Assembly (NCBI GenBank): GCA_017848855.1
Contig: JAFIHF010000057.1
Span: 1 to 52,764, forward strand
Reading direction: 5' to 3'
From: Rhodanobacter denitrificans
GTDB taxonomy: Bacteria; Pseudomonadota; Gammaproteobacteria; Xanthomonadales; Rhodanobacteraceae
DNA length: 52,764 nt
Made by a program: the position numbers and the translations under genes
The notes under the pieces: generated by a model
What the model was told of the DNA's origin: nothing
The model's database searches: none
The model's input: the letters and a program-made list of their open reading frames with translations, nothing else
In this document: one piece after another, positions 11,588 to 20,976 of the stretch
How the letters are laid out: every line of letters begins with the position of its first letter
Position numbering within the stretch: the stretch's first letter is position 1

Positions 11588-13240
11588 ATGAAGCACTCGA
11601 CCGGAATCCCGACACCACTCCGCCGACTGGCCGCGCTGTTGCTGCTGGCGCTGTGCCTGCTGCCCGGCGCGCAGGCGGCCGACTGGGTTTACCGCGTGCG
11701 CCCCACCGACAACATCTGGGATCTCTCGCGCCGCTTCCTGAAACCCGGCGTGGGCTGGCAGCAGTTGCAGGACTACAACAAGGTTGCCGATCCCCACCAC
11801 CTGCCGCCGGGCATGCGCCTGCACGTGCCGATCGCCTGGCTGCGCGTGCAGCCGGCGAAGGCCACGGTGGTGGCGGTGGTCGGCAGCGCGCAGGTGCGAC
11901 AGGACGCGCAGGGCCAGCCCGAAGCGGTCGCTGCAGGCATGGAGTTGGGCATGGGCGCCCGCCTGAGTACCGCCGCCGGCGCCAGCCTCACCCTGCAGTT
12001 CGCCGACGGCTCACGCGTGCTGATGCAGGGCGACAGCGAACTCGAGCTGGATCGGCTCAGCGCCTACGGCCGTACCGGCATGGTGGACACCCGCCTGCGC
12101 CTGCAGCACGGCCGCGTGGTCAACGACGTCACCCACGTCGACGGTGCCGCGCACTTCAGCGTGCAGACGCCGGGCGCCATCTCCAGCGTGCGCGGCACGC
12201 ACTTCCGCGTGGCGGCCGGCGACGGCCGCACGCAGACCGAGGTGCTGGGCGGCCGCGTGGACGTGGGCGCGCAGCGGCGCCACGTGCTGGTGGATGGCGG
12301 CAAGGGCGTGGCGCTGGCGGACGGCAGCCAGCCGGGCCGCGCGCAGGCGCTGCTGCCCGCGCCGGCGCTGGCCTGCCCGCAGCAGGCGATCCATCGCGTG
12401 GCCTACGCCCTCAGCTGGCCGGCGCTTGCCGGCGCGCAGAAATACCGCGCGCAGGTCGCTCCCGATGCGCAGTTCGAATCGCTGCTGCTCGATCGCGTGA
12501 CTGGCACGGCCGGCGTCAACCTGCCCGACCTGCCCGACGGCAGCTACGCGATCCGCGTGCACGGCATCGACGCGCAGCAGCTGGAAGGCCTCGACGCCAG
12601 CTGCACGGTGACGATCGACGCGCATCCGCAACCACCGCTGGTGATCGAACCGCAGCCGGGCGGCAAGGTGCGCGACACGCGGCCGCATTTCCGCTGGACC
12701 GAAAGCGCCGAGGCGGCGTCGTATGCCTGGCAGCTCGCCAGCGACGAGGGCTTCGCCCACCTGCTCGGCGAGCAGGCCTCGCTCACCGGCGACAGCGTGC
12801 GCGCGCCGAATACCCTGCCGCTGGGCCGTTACTGGTGGCGCATCGCCAGCCGCGACAAGCAGGGCAAGCTCGGGCCGTACAGCGACCCGATGCCGTTCGA
12901 CCTCGTGGCCGAGCCGCCCGCGCCGGCGCTGGACGCCCCGCGGCATGCCGGCAAGGAGATGGACTTCGGCTGGCAGGCCGGCCTGCCCGGCCAGCGCTAC
13001 CAGGTGCAGATGGCGCGCGACGCCGGCTTCGCGCAGCCGACGCTGGACCGGACCGTGGCGCAGCCCTCGCTGCAGATTCCCAAACCCGGCCACGGCACCT
13101 GGTACCTGCGCGTGCGCACGCTCGACAGCGACGGCTACGCCGGCCCGTGGAGCCCCGCGCAGAAGGTGAAGCTGCCCTGCATCGCCTGCCGCATCGCGAT
13201 CGGCAGCGGCGGCGCGGCGCTGCTGTGGCTGTTGCTCTAA
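11588..13240 (+). CDS. Secreted LysM and FecR-domain protein
   Basis: 550 residues with a signal peptide (~1-29, ending GAQAADW). A LysM peptidoglycan-binding domain covers ~30-78 (YRVRPTDNIWDLSRRFLKPG ... LPPGMRLHVP). A FecR-like domain follows at ~85-230 (VGSAQVRQ, LTLQFADGSRVLMQGDSELE, GAISSVRGTHFRV). The C-terminal half carries fibronectin-like repeats with paired WRIAS/YLRVRTLDSDG motifs. The last residues (IAIGSGGAALLWLLL) are hydrophobic and preceded by CIAC. The start MKHSTGIP follows an AGGA box; an upstream in-frame ATG would hide the signal peptide. It sits 10 bases before the CHASE2 gene, and FecR/CHASE2 neighbours recur in proteobacteria, which suggests a joint envelope-sensing role. 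No catalytic function is visible. Confidence 0.85.
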   Translation: MKHSTGIPTPLRRLAALLLLALCLLPGAQAADWVYRVRPTDNIWDLSRRFLKPGVGWQQLQDYNKVADPHHLPPGMRLHVPIAWLRVQPAKATVVAVVGSAQVRQDAQGQPEAVAAGMELGMGARLSTAAGASLTLQFADGSRVLMQGDSELELDRLSAYGRTGMVDTRLRLQHGRVVNDVTHVDGAAHFSVQTPGAISSVRGTHFRVAAGDGRTQTEVLGGRVDVGAQRRHVLVDGGKGVALADGSQPGRAQALLPAPALACPQQAIHRVAYALSWPALAGAQKYRAQVAPDAQFESLLLDRVTGTAGVNLPDLPDGSYAIRVHGIDAQQLEGLDASCTVTIDAHPQPPLVIEPQPGGKVRDTRPHFRWTESAEAASYAWQLASDEGFAHLLGEQASLTGDSVRAPNTLPLGRYWWRIASRDKQGKLGPYSDPMPFDLVAEPPAPALDAPRHAGKEMDFGWQAGLPGQRYQVQMARDAGFAQPTLDRTVAQPSLQIPKPGHGTWYLRVRTLDSDGYAGPWSPAQKVKLPCIACRIAIGSGGAALLWLLL

Positions 13241-13250
13241 GAGCCTGTTC

Positions 13251-14450
13251 ATGGCGGATCGCGACGCCACCCCGCGTTACCTGGATCCGTTCGCGTGGCT
13301 GGTGCGCCTGGCGCTGTGGGCGCTGGGCACCGGCCTGCTCGCCCTGCTGCTGGCCAGCGGCCGCACCGAGCCGCTGGACCACGCGCTGTACGACCTGCAC
13401 ATGCGCCACTGGGGCTACGACCCGGGCAACGAGGTGGTGATCGTGGCGATCGACCCGGCCAGCCTCGCCGCGCTGGGCCGCTGGCCGTGGCCGCGCGCGA
13501 TCCATGCAAGGCTGATCGACCGCCTCGGCGCCGACGGCGTGCGCGGCATCGGCATGGACGTCGCCGTGTCCGAGCCGGACCTGGCCCAGCCGCAGAACGA
13601 CCGCGCGTTCGCCGCCGCCGTGGCGCGCAACGGGCACGTGGCAATGCCGGTGTTCGCCGAGGCGCCGGCGCTGGGCGGCATGCTGCAGGAGATCCTGCCG
13701 CTTCCCGCGGTGGCGCAAGGCGCCGCCGCGCTGGGCCAGGTCGACGTGGCGCTGGACGGCGACGGCGTGGCGCGCGGCGCCTACCTGATGGCGGGATTGG
13801 GCAATCCGTACTGGCCCTCGCTGGCGCTGGCGCTGCTGCGGCTCGACCGGCCCGCCGGCACGACGCCGCTGCCCGGCCTGCGCCACAACCCGCTGGCCGC
13901 GCGCTCGCCCTACCTGTGGGAGCGCGACCACCTGGTGCTGCTGCGCTACGCCGGCCCCGCCGGCAGCTTCGGCCGGGTGTCCTATGCCGACGTGCTGGAC
14001 GGCAAGGTGCCGGCCGCCCTGCTCCGCAACAAGCTGGTGCTGATCGGCGCCACCGCCGAGGGCCTGGGCGACATCGTCCGCACCCCGGACGGCCCGATGC
14101 CCGGCGTGGAATACCAGGCGAACATGCTGGCCTCGGTGCGCCGCGGCAACAGCATTCTGCCATTGAACCTGGCGGCCCGCTTCCTGCTCGGCAGCTTCAT
14201 GCTGATGCTGCCGCTGCTGCTGTACGGGCTGCCCGGCCTGCGTCGCATGTGGCGCGCGGCGCTTGCGGCCGCCCTCGCCACCCTGCTGCTCTGCGTGCTG
14301 CTGCTGCGCCTCGCGCACGCATGGTGGCCACCGGCGGCCTGCCTGGAACTGATCCTCGGCGGCACTGCGCTGGGCTGGCTGCTCGCCCGGCTGGAAACGT
14401 TCGCGCGCCGCCGCAGCTACCGCAAACGCCTGCTCGTCCACGCGGGCTGA
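13251..14450 (+). CDS. CHASE2-domain membrane protein without an effector domain
   Basis: 399 residues. An N-terminal membrane segment (~16-36) leads into an extracytoplasmic CHASE2 sensor domain (~38-295; motifs LYDLHMRHW, VIVAIDPASLAALGRWPWPR, IGMDVAVSEPD, NKLVLIGATAEGLGD, PGVEYQANML). Three membrane segments follow at about 309-328, 335-353 and 357-378. The protein then stops after a short basic tail (ARRRSYRKRLLVHAG). CHASE2 proteins normally continue into an adenylate cyclase, histidine kinase or other output domain; none is encoded here, and parE starts 95 bases downstream. It is probably co-transcribed with the FecR-domain gene. It may signal through a partner, or be a truncated former cyclase. 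Confidence 0.88.
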   Translation: MADRDATPRYLDPFAWLVRLALWALGTGLLALLLASGRTEPLDHALYDLHMRHWGYDPGNEVVIVAIDPASLAALGRWPWPRAIHARLIDRLGADGVRGIGMDVAVSEPDLAQPQNDRAFAAAVARNGHVAMPVFAEAPALGGMLQEILPLPAVAQGAAALGQVDVALDGDGVARGAYLMAGLGNPYWPSLALALLRLDRPAGTTPLPGLRHNPLAARSPYLWERDHLVLLRYAGPAGSFGRVSYADVLDGKVPAALLRNKLVLIGATAEGLGDIVRTPDGPMPGVEYQANMLASVRRGNSILPLNLAARFLLGSFMLMLPLLLYGLPGLRRMWRAALAAALATLLLCVLLLRLAHAWWPPAACLELILGGTALGWLLARLETFARRRSYRKRLLVHAG

Positions 14451-14545
14451 CGCTGCGCCGGACGAGGGCCATTCGCGGTGCGCCGCTTGACCCTGCCCGG
14501 CGCCGCCCGCATCCTCCCCGCTTCGTTTCGCCAGAATCCCCACGC

Positions 14546-16435
14546 ATGAGCAGTCGCTACAACGCCGCCGACATCGAAGTCCTTTCCGGCCTGGACCCGG
14601 TCAAGCGCCGGCCCGGCATGTACACCGACACCACCCGCCCGAACCACATGGCGCAGGAGGTGATCGACAACTCGGTGGACGAGGCGCTGGCCGGCCACGC
14701 CAAGGCGATCGAGGTGGTGCTGCACGCGGACGGCTCGGTCGAGGTCACCGACGACGGCCGCGGCATGCCGGTGGACATCCACCCCGAGGAAGGCGTGCCG
14801 GGCGTGGAGCTGATCCTCACCCGCCTGCACGCGGGCGGCAAGTTCAGCGGCAAGAACTACAACTTCTCCGGCGGCCTGCACGGCGTGGGCGTGTCGGTGG
14901 TCAACGCGCTGTCCACCCGCGTGGAAGTGACGATCCGCCGCGACGGCAACGAATACCGCATGGCCTTCGAGCACGGCGACCGCGTCAGCGAGCTGGAGAT
15001 CATCGGCACGGTGCCGAAGAAGAGAACCGGCACCACCGTGCGCTTCTGGGCCGACCCGAAATACTTCGACTCGCCGAAGATCTCGCTGCCGAAACTCAAG
15101 CACCTCTTGCGCGCCAAGGCCGTGCTGTGCGCGGGCCTCAACGTGAAGCTGGTCGACGAGGCCAGCGGCGAAACCAGCGAGTGGCATTACGAGGACGGCC
15201 TGCGCGACTACCTGCGCGGCGAGCTGGACGGCGGCGAGGCGCTGCCCGCGGAGCTGTTCGTGCACCACGTGGCGCGCGACACCGAAGGCATGGACGTGGC
15301 GCTGGCCTGGCTGCCGGAAGGCGAGCTGGTGCAGGAAAGCTACGTCAACCTGATCCCCACCGCGCAGGGCGGCACCCACGTCAACGGCCTGCGCTCGGGC
15401 CTCACCAATGCGATCCGCGAATTCTGCGACATCCGCAACCTGCTGCCGCGCGGCGTGAAGCTGGCGCCGGAAGACGTGTGGGAGCGGCTCGCCTTCGTGC
15501 TCAGCGCCAAGCTGCAGGACCCGCAGTTCGCCGGCCAGACCAAGGAGCGGCTGTCCTCGCGCAACGCTGCCGCGCTGGTCGAGAACGTGGTGCACGACGC
15601 CTTCAGCCTGTGGCTGAACCAGAACGTGGAAACCGGCGAGCGCATCGCCCAGCTCGCGATCGAGCGCGCCAGCGCGCGGCTCAAGGCGGCGAAGCAGGTG
15701 GTGCGCAAGAAGATCGTGCAAGGCCCCGCCCTGCCCGGCAAGCTCGCCGACTGCACTTCCACCGACCTCTCGCGCACAGAACTTTTTCTGGTCGAAGGCG
15801 ACTCCGCCGGCGGCAGCGCCAAGCAGGCGCGCGACAAGGAGTTCCAGGCGATCCTGCCGCTGCGCGGCAAGATCCTCAACACCTGGGAGGTGGAATCCAC
15901 CTCGGTGCTGGCCTCCGAGGAGGTGCACAACCTCGCGGTGGCGATCGGCTGCGACCCCGGCAAGGACGACCTCGCCGGCCTGCGCTACGGCAAGGTCATC
16001 ATCCTCGCCGACGCCGACTCCGACGGCCTGCACATCGCCACCCTGCTCAGCGCGCTGTTCCTGAAACACTTCCCGCATCTGGTCAGCGAAGGCCACGTGT
16101 TCGTGGCGATGCCGCCGCTGTTCCGCGTCGACGTGGGCAAGCAGGTGTTCTACTGCCTCGACGAGGCCGAGAAGCAGGCGATGCTGCAGAAGATCGAGCG
16201 CGAGAAGATGAAGGGCCAGGTCGCGGTTACCCGCTTCAAGGGCCTGGGCGAGATGAACCCCGCGCAGCTGCGCGAATCCACCGTCCACCCCGACACCCGC
16301 CGCCTCGTGCAGCTCACCGTGGACGGCGACGACGGCACCGCCAAGGTGATGGACCTGCTGCTGGCCAAGAAGCGCGCCGGCGACCGCAAGGCGTGGCTGG
16401 AAGAGAAAGGCGATCTCGCCACGCTGGAGGTGTGA
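14546..16435 (+). CDS. parE: DNA topoisomerase IV subunit B
   Basis: 629 residues, the usual ParE length. It forms topoisomerase IV with ParC and uses ATP to decatenate and relax DNA. The GHKL ATPase domain has [21 protein letters not shown] and [15 protein letters not shown]. The TOPRIM domain has [23 protein letters not shown] and the metal-binding [13 protein letters not shown], which favours ParE over GyrB. The C-terminus carries [10 protein letters not shown]. It starts at [20 protein letters not shown]. Its stop codon lies inside the first hairpin of a tandem hairpin array. Confidence 0.97.
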   Translation: MSSRYNAADIEVLSGLDPVKRRPGMYTDTTRPNHMAQEVIDNSVDEALAGHAKAIEVVLHADGSVEVTDDGRGMPVDIHPEEGVPGVELILTRLHAGGKFSGKNYNFSGGLHGVGVSVVNALSTRVEVTIRRDGNEYRMAFEHGDRVSELEIIGTVPKKRTGTTVRFWADPKYFDSPKISLPKLKHLLRAKAVLCAGLNVKLVDEASGETSEWHYEDGLRDYLRGELDGGEALPAELFVHHVARDTEGMDVALAWLPEGELVQESYVNLIPTAQGGTHVNGLRSGLTNAIREFCDIRNLLPRGVKLAPEDVWERLAFVLSAKLQDPQFAGQTKERLSSRNAAALVENVVHDAFSLWLNQNVETGERIAQLAIERASARLKAAKQVVRKKIVQGPALPGKLADCTSTDLSRTELFLVEGDSAGGSAKQARDKEFQAILPLRGKILNTWEVESTSVLASEEVHNLAVAIGCDPGKDDLAGLRYGKVIILADADSDGLHIATLLSALFLKHFPHLVSEGHVFVAMPPLFRVDVGKQVFYCLDEAEKQAMLQKIEREKMKGQVAVTRFKGLGEMNPAQLRESTVHPDTRRLVQLTVDGDDGTAKVMDLLLAKKRAGDRKAWLEEKGDLATLEV

Positions 16436-16577
16436 GGGTCGCTTTACGACCCTCGCACCTCCACGATCCACGGACGGATCGCACGTTGGCTCATTGCGGC
16501 TGCGATGAGCCAACGGAGCCATGCCCGGCCCATGCCGGGCATGGCGAGTCAGGCAAGTGCAGGATGCACTTGCCTGA
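16434..16577 (+). other. Array of five tandem hairpins between parE and the dioxygenase gene
   Basis: Five consecutive inverted repeats fill the intergenic space: GAGGGTCG/CGACCCTC (16434-16454, overlapping the parE stop), CGATCC/GGATCG (16464-16481), GTTGGCTCAT/ATGAGCCAAC (16485-16514), a 12-bp perfect stem GCCATGCCCGGC (16518-16545), and a 12-bp perfect stem TCAGGCAAGTGC (16549-16577). None is followed by a T-tract. It may be a multi-hairpin terminator, a structured leader of the downstream gene, or a small RNA. Confidence 0.7.
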
Positions 16578-16626
16578 CACAATCAGACACGCCCGCTCTT
16601 GCTTGCCAACCATCGCGAGGCACCGC

Positions 16627-17175
16627 ATGTCCCTCACCCCACCGTTCAATCTGCAACGCTGGATAGCCGAACACCGCCACCTGCTGAAGCCGCCGGTGGG
16701 CAACAAGTGCATCGTCGACGGCGACTTCATCGTGATGATCGTGGGCGGCCCGAATGCGCGCACCGACTACCACTGGGAGGAAGGCCCGGAGTTCTTCTAC
16801 CAGCTGGAAGGCGAGGCCCTGCTGCACGTGCAGGACGAAGGCGTGAAACGCTCGCTGCCGCTGCGTGCCGGCGAAATGTTCTACCTGCCGCCGCGCGTGC
16901 CGCATTCGCCGCAGCGCTTCGCCGATTCCGTGGGCCTGGTGATCGAACGCAAGCGCCTGCCGCACGAGAAGGACGGCCTGCTGTGGTTCTGCGAACGCTG
17001 CAACCACAAGCTGTACGAGGAGTACTTCACCCTCGACAGCATCGAGCGCGACTTCCCGCCGGTGTTCGAGCGTTTCTACCGCTCGCGCGAGGCGCGCACC
17101 TGCAAGGGCTGCGGCCACCTCAATCCGGCACCGGAGCGCTACGCGCAGGAGTGGGTGGAGAGAAGTGAGAAGTGA
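16627..17175 (+). CDS. nbaC: 3-hydroxyanthranilate 3,4-dioxygenase
   Basis: 182 residues, typical of the bacterial single-cupin enzyme. It opens the ring of 3-hydroxyanthranilate with O2, giving the precursor of quinolinate and NAD in the kynurenine pathway. The Fe(II) ligands appear to be H49, E55 and H93 ([21 protein letters not shown]). The substrate-binding arginines R45 and R97 are present. The C-terminal rubredoxin-like site has C122/C125 (FCERCN) and C159/C162 (CKGCG). It starts at [12 protein letters not shown] and is convergent with the Nudix gene. Other kynurenine-pathway genes are not in this window. Confidence 0.93.
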   Translation: MSLTPPFNLQRWIAEHRHLLKPPVGNKCIVDGDFIVMIVGGPNARTDYHWEEGPEFFYQLEGEALLHVQDEGVKRSLPLRAGEMFYLPPRVPHSPQRFADSVGLVIERKRLPHEKDGLLWFCERCNHKLYEEYFTLDSIERDFPPVFERFYRSREARTCKGCGHLNPAPERYAQEWVERSEK

Positions 17176-17245
17176 GAGAAGAGCAAGGCACGGCGTCTCG
17201 TATGCCTTCTCTCTCTACTCACTCCTCTTCACTCACTTCTCGCTC
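17161..17245. terminator. Imperfect inverted repeat spanning both stop codons of convergent genes
   Basis: AGAAGTGAGAAGTGAGAGAA on the left is roughly mirrored by TCTCTCTACTCACTCCTCTT and CACTCACTTCTCGCTCTC on the right. The repeat includes the last codons of both genes, so both proteins end in SEK. It is probably a shared bidirectional terminator. Confidence 0.5.
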
Positions 17246-17844
17246 TCGCATCGCACGCGCGCCAGCCACTTGCGCGCCATGCGCCGCAGCGAGGTATCCG
17301 CCTGCGGATCGGCGGCGATCGCGCGCACCGGCTGCCACGCCAGCGCCAGCGATTCCTCGCTGACCTCGAATGTCTCGCTGCCGGTGGCGCGCACCACGTG
17401 GCGCACGTCGTAATGCCAGTGCTCCGGTTCGCTCGCGCGTGCCGGAATCGGGTGCGCATCGAGATCGAAGATCGCGCGCTCGACTGCAAGCTCGCGCAAG
17501 CCCGACTCCTCCTCCGCCTCGCGCAGCGCCACGCGCGCGAGGTCGGCATCGCCGTCGGCATGGCCGCCCAGTTGCAGCCAGCGGCCCAGCTTGCGGTGAT
17601 GCGTGAGCAGCACGCGCTCGCCGTCCGCGCTCACCAGCCAGGCCGAGCCGGTGAAGTGGCCCGGCGCGTGGCTGCGCTCGAACACGGCGGCATCCGAGGC
17701 GAGGAAAGCCGCGAAGTCGGCGACCGTTCCGCCCTCCTCCGGATGGCGCGCGAGGTAGTCGTCGAATGCGGCGGAAAGTCGTGGAAAACGGCTCGGCATG
17801 ACTTGTGGCAGGGGCGGAAAAAACAATGCGGACTCTAGCTGCAT
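17233..17844 (-). CDS. Nudix hydrolase
   Basis: 203 residues. The Nudix box is at ~93-115 (GGHADGDADLARVALREAEE then ESGL), fitting GX5EX7REUXEEXGU with minor variation. It should hydrolyse a nucleoside-diphosphate-linked substrate; the exact substrate cannot be read from the sequence. It is preceded by KLGRWLQLGGH and ends in a helical region (SLRRMARKWLARV). The start at 17844 has a GGAGGGG ribosome-binding site 12 bases upstream; an internal ATG at 17799 would give a more usual 188-residue protein. It is convergent with the dioxygenase gene. Confidence 0.85.
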   Translation of the reverse strand: MQLESALFFPPLPQVMPSRFPRLSAAFDDYLARHPEEGGTVADFAAFLASDAAVFERSHAPGHFTGSAWLVSADGERVLLTHHRKLGRWLQLGGHADGDADLARVALREAEEESGLRELAVERAIFDLDAHPIPARASEPEHWHYDVRHVVRATGSETFEVSEESLALAWQPVRAIAADPQADTSLRRMARKWLARVRCESEK

Positions 17845-17960
17845 CGCGTCTTGTACCCCTCCAGTCGCTCCGCTATGGTTGGCCGTCCGCCGGCTCGTCG
17901 CGTCAGTTCTCGTCGCGGTTTGGACGAGCGTGACGTCGTGTATTCCCGGGGAGCCATTGC

Positions 17961-19445
17961 ATGCTGTTCAAGCGCGTCAAGCCGATCGACCAGATCATCG
18001 CCACGGCGGAAAAGAAAAGCCTCACCCGCCAGCTCGGCGCCTTCCAGCTCACCATGCTCGGCATCGGCGCGATCATCGGCACCGGCATCTTCGTGCTCAC
18101 CGCCGAAGCGGGCCAGAAGGCCGGCCCCGGCATGATGATCGCGTTCGTGATCGCCGCGGTGGTCTGTGCGTTCGCCGCGCTGGCCTATGCGGAACTTGCC
18201 TCGATGGTGCCGGTGGCCGGCTCGGCCTACACCTACACCTACGGCGTGCTCGGCGAAGGCGTCGCATGGGTCGTGGGCTGGGCGCTGGTGCTGGAGTACA
18301 CCATCGCCGCCAGCACCGTGTGCGTGGGCTGGGCCGGCTACGTCAACGGCCTGCTCGCGCATGCCGGGCTCGGCCTGCCGCACTTCCTGCAGGTGGGCCC
18401 GATGGACGGCGGCAGCTTCAACCTGCTGGCCTGCCTGATCGGCCTGGCGATCACCGGCCTCCTGGTGATCGGCACCTCGAAGTCGGCCAAGGTCAACACC
18501 GTGCTGGTGCTGATCAAGATCGCCGCGCTCACCGCCTTCATCATCGTCGCGCTGCCGGCGGTGAAGGACCAGAACTTCACGCCGTTCGTGCCGAACGGCT
18601 GGGGCAGCCCGATGGGCGGCATCGGCGTGCTCGGCGCGGCGGCCTCCATCGTGTTCGCCTACATCGGCTTCGACGCGATCTCCACGGCGGCCGAGGAAAC
18701 CAAAAACCCGAACCGCAACATTCCGATCGCGCTGATCGGTTCGCTCGGCGTGTGCACCATCTACTACCTGCTGGTGAGCTACGGCGCGGTGGGTTCGGTG
18801 GGCGCGCAGCCCATGCTGGGCCCGAACGGCGTGGCGCTGGAGCCGGGCACGCCGGCGTTCGCCGCGGCCTGCGACGGTTCGCAGGCGCTGGTGTGCAGCA
18901 AGGAGGCGCTGGCCCACGTGGTGCGCCTGCTCAACCACAACACCATCGCCGCCTTCATCGCGTTTGCCGCCGGCATCGCGCTGCCGTCGGTGATCCTCAC
19001 CATGACCTACGGCCAGACCCGCATCTTCTTCACCATGTCGCGCGACGGCCTGCTGCCGAGCTCGCTGGCGAAGATCCATCCGCGCTTCCACACGCCGCAC
19101 GTCATCACCCTGATCACCGGCACCTTCGTCTCGCTGTTCGGCGCGCTGTTCCCGGTAGGCATCCTCGCCGACATCACCAACTCGGGCACGCTGTTCGCGT
19201 TCATCATGGTGGCGGTGGGCGTGCTGATCCTGCGCCGCACCCAGCCCGGGCGTCCGCGCCCGTTCCGCACTCCGCTGCCGTGGCTGGTCTGCCCGCTGGC
19301 GGTGATCGGCTGCCTGCTGCTGTTCCTGAACCTGTCGAAGGAAGCGAAGATCACCTTCTTCGCGTGGGGTGCGGTCGGCCTGGTGGTGTACTTCCTGTAC
19401 GGCTACCGCAAGAGCCACCTGGCCTGCGGCACCGAGGCGGACTGA
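17961..19445 (+). CDS. APC-superfamily amino-acid permease (first of tandem pair)
   Basis: 494 residues, about 12 membrane segments. Typical APC motifs: TMLGIGAIIGTGIFVLTAEA in helix 1, AYAELASMVPVAGSAYTYTY in helices 2-3, FAYIGFDAISTAAEETKNPN in helix 6, and MTYGQTRIFFTMSRDGLLP before helix 9. The pattern is closest to the cationic amino-acid transporter-like (YhdG/CAT) branch, so import of an amino acid by a cation- or exchange-driven mechanism is expected; the substrate is unknown. A periplasmic loop at ~275-320 contains two cysteines (AACDG, VCSKE) absent from the next paralogue. The downstream permease starts 73 bases after this stop. Confidence 0.92.
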   Translation: MLFKRVKPIDQIIATAEKKSLTRQLGAFQLTMLGIGAIIGTGIFVLTAEAGQKAGPGMMIAFVIAAVVCAFAALAYAELASMVPVAGSAYTYTYGVLGEGVAWVVGWALVLEYTIAASTVCVGWAGYVNGLLAHAGLGLPHFLQVGPMDGGSFNLLACLIGLAITGLLVIGTSKSAKVNTVLVLIKIAALTAFIIVALPAVKDQNFTPFVPNGWGSPMGGIGVLGAAASIVFAYIGFDAISTAAEETKNPNRNIPIALIGSLGVCTIYYLLVSYGAVGSVGAQPMLGPNGVALEPGTPAFAAACDGSQALVCSKEALAHVVRLLNHNTIAAFIAFAAGIALPSVILTMTYGQTRIFFTMSRDGLLPSSLAKIHPRFHTPHVITLITGTFVSLFGALFPVGILADITNSGTLFAFIMVAVGVLILRRTQPGRPRPFRTPLPWLVCPLAVIGCLLLFLNLSKEAKITFFAWGAVGLVVYFLYGYRKSHLACGTEAD

Positions 19446-19518
19446 TTCCGCACGCGCGCTCATCGACACCATGCCACCGGCACGACAGCGTCGTGCCGGT
19501 TTCATATTTGGAAGCTCC

Positions 19519-20976
19519 ATGCTCAAGCAACTGCTCGCCCGCAAGACCGATTTCGCCGGCACCGACAGCGCCCACGGCGTCGCGCTGCAGCGCACGCTCG
19601 GCCCCTGGGGCCTGACCGCGCTGGGCATCGGCGCGGTGATCGGCGGCGGCATCTTCGTGATCACCGGCCAGGCGGCGGCCGAGCACGCCGGCCCGGCGAT
19701 CGTCCTGTCCTTCATCATCGCGGCGATCTGCTGCAGCTTCACCGCGCTGTGCTACGCCGAGTTCGCCACCCTGATCCCGATGTCGGGCAGCTCGTATTCC
19801 TACGCCTACGCCACGCTGGGCGAACTGGTGGCCTGGTTCATCGGCTGGAACATGGTGCTGGAGTACGGCGTCTCGGCGTCCGCCGTGGCGGTGAGCTGGA
19901 CCGGCTACTTCACCAGCCTGCTCGACAACATGGGCATGCACCTGCCCGCGGTGCTGACCAATGCGCCGCTGGCCTACCAGGACGGCCACCTCGTCGCCAC
20001 CGGCGCGCTGTTCAACCTGCCGGCGGTGGCGATCACGCTGGCGCTGACCTGGCTGTGCTACGTGGGCATCCGCGAGTCCAGCGGCGCGAACCTGGCGATG
20101 GTGATACTCAAGGTCGGCCTGATCGTGGTGGTGATCGTGGCCGGCTGGCAGTACGTGGACCCGCAGCTCTGGCACCCGTTCATCCCGCCGCAGCAGGGGC
20201 CGGAAAAATACGGTTGGGCCGGCATCATGCGCGCCTCGACCCTGGTGTTCTTCGCCTACATCGGCTTCGAGGCCACCTCCACCGCGGCGCAGGAGGCGAA
20301 GAACCCGCAGCGCGACCTGCCGATCGGCACCCTCGTTTCGCTGGCGGTGTGCACCGTGCTCTACATCGGCATGGCGGCGGTGATCACCGGCCTGCTGCCG
20401 TTCGACCAGCTGGGCACCAGCGAGCCGGTGGTGACCGCGGTGAAGGCGCATCCGCAGCTGAACTGGCTGCGCTGGCTGGTGGAGGTCGGCGCGCTGATCG
20501 GCCTGTCCTCGGTGGTGCTGGTGATGATCATCGCGCAGCCGCGCATCTTCATGATCATGGGCAACGACGGCCTGCTGCCGCCGGTGTTCGCGAAGATCCA
20601 CCCGCGCTACAAGACCCCGCACATCAACACCGTGATCACCGGCCTCGGCATCGCCGCGCTGGCGGCGGTGTTCCCGCTCGACGTGCTCGGCGATCTCGTC
20701 TCGATGGGTACGCTGATCGCCTTCGTGGCGGTGTGCGCCGGCGTGCTGATCCTGCGCTACACGCATCCCGAACTGCCGCGCACCTTCCGCGTGCCGTGGG
20801 CGCCGCTGATCTGCACGCTGGGCGTGCTGTGCTGCCTGGGCCTGCTGTACTGGGAGAACTGGTACCAGTGGCTGCTGATGGGGATCTGGACCGTGATCGG
20901 CCTCGCGATCTATTTCGGCTACGGCTACCGGCACAGCCGGTTGCGTCGTTCGCAGGCGGTTGCCGAGCTCGCATGA
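19519..20976 (+). CDS. APC-superfamily amino-acid permease (second of tandem pair)
   Basis: 485 residues, about 12 membrane segments, clearly paralogous to the preceding gene: ALGIGAVIGGGIFVITGQAA, CYAEFATLIPMSGSSYSYAY, FAYIGFEATSTAAQEAKNPQ and IAQPRIFMIMGNDGLLP. It lacks the two loop cysteines of its neighbour. The start MLKQLLARKTDFAG aligns with MLFKRVKPIDQI of the first copy. The pair probably arose by tandem duplication followed by divergence; different substrate preferences are likely but cannot be assigned. Confidence 0.92.
   Translation: MLKQLLARKTDFAGTDSAHGVALQRTLGPWGLTALGIGAVIGGGIFVITGQAAAEHAGPAIVLSFIIAAICCSFTALCYAEFATLIPMSGSSYSYAYATLGELVAWFIGWNMVLEYGVSASAVAVSWTGYFTSLLDNMGMHLPAVLTNAPLAYQDGHLVATGALFNLPAVAITLALTWLCYVGIRESSGANLAMVILKVGLIVVVIVAGWQYVDPQLWHPFIPPQQGPEKYGWAGIMRASTLVFFAYIGFEATSTAAQEAKNPQRDLPIGTLVSLAVCTVLYIGMAAVITGLLPFDQLGTSEPVVTAVKAHPQLNWLRWLVEVGALIGLSSVVLVMIIAQPRIFMIMGNDGLLPPVFAKIHPRYKTPHINTVITGLGIAALAAVFPLDVLGDLVSMGTLIAFVAVCAGVLILRYTHPELPRTFRVPWAPLICTLGVLCCLGLLYWENWYQWLLMGIWTVIGLAIYFGYGYRHSRLRRSQAVAELA

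Noticed and set aside
14451-14545. Frameshifted remnant of a cyclase or kinase domain after CHASE2
   Set aside because: Only 95 bases separate the CHASE2 stop from parE, and none of the three frames shows output-domain motifs.
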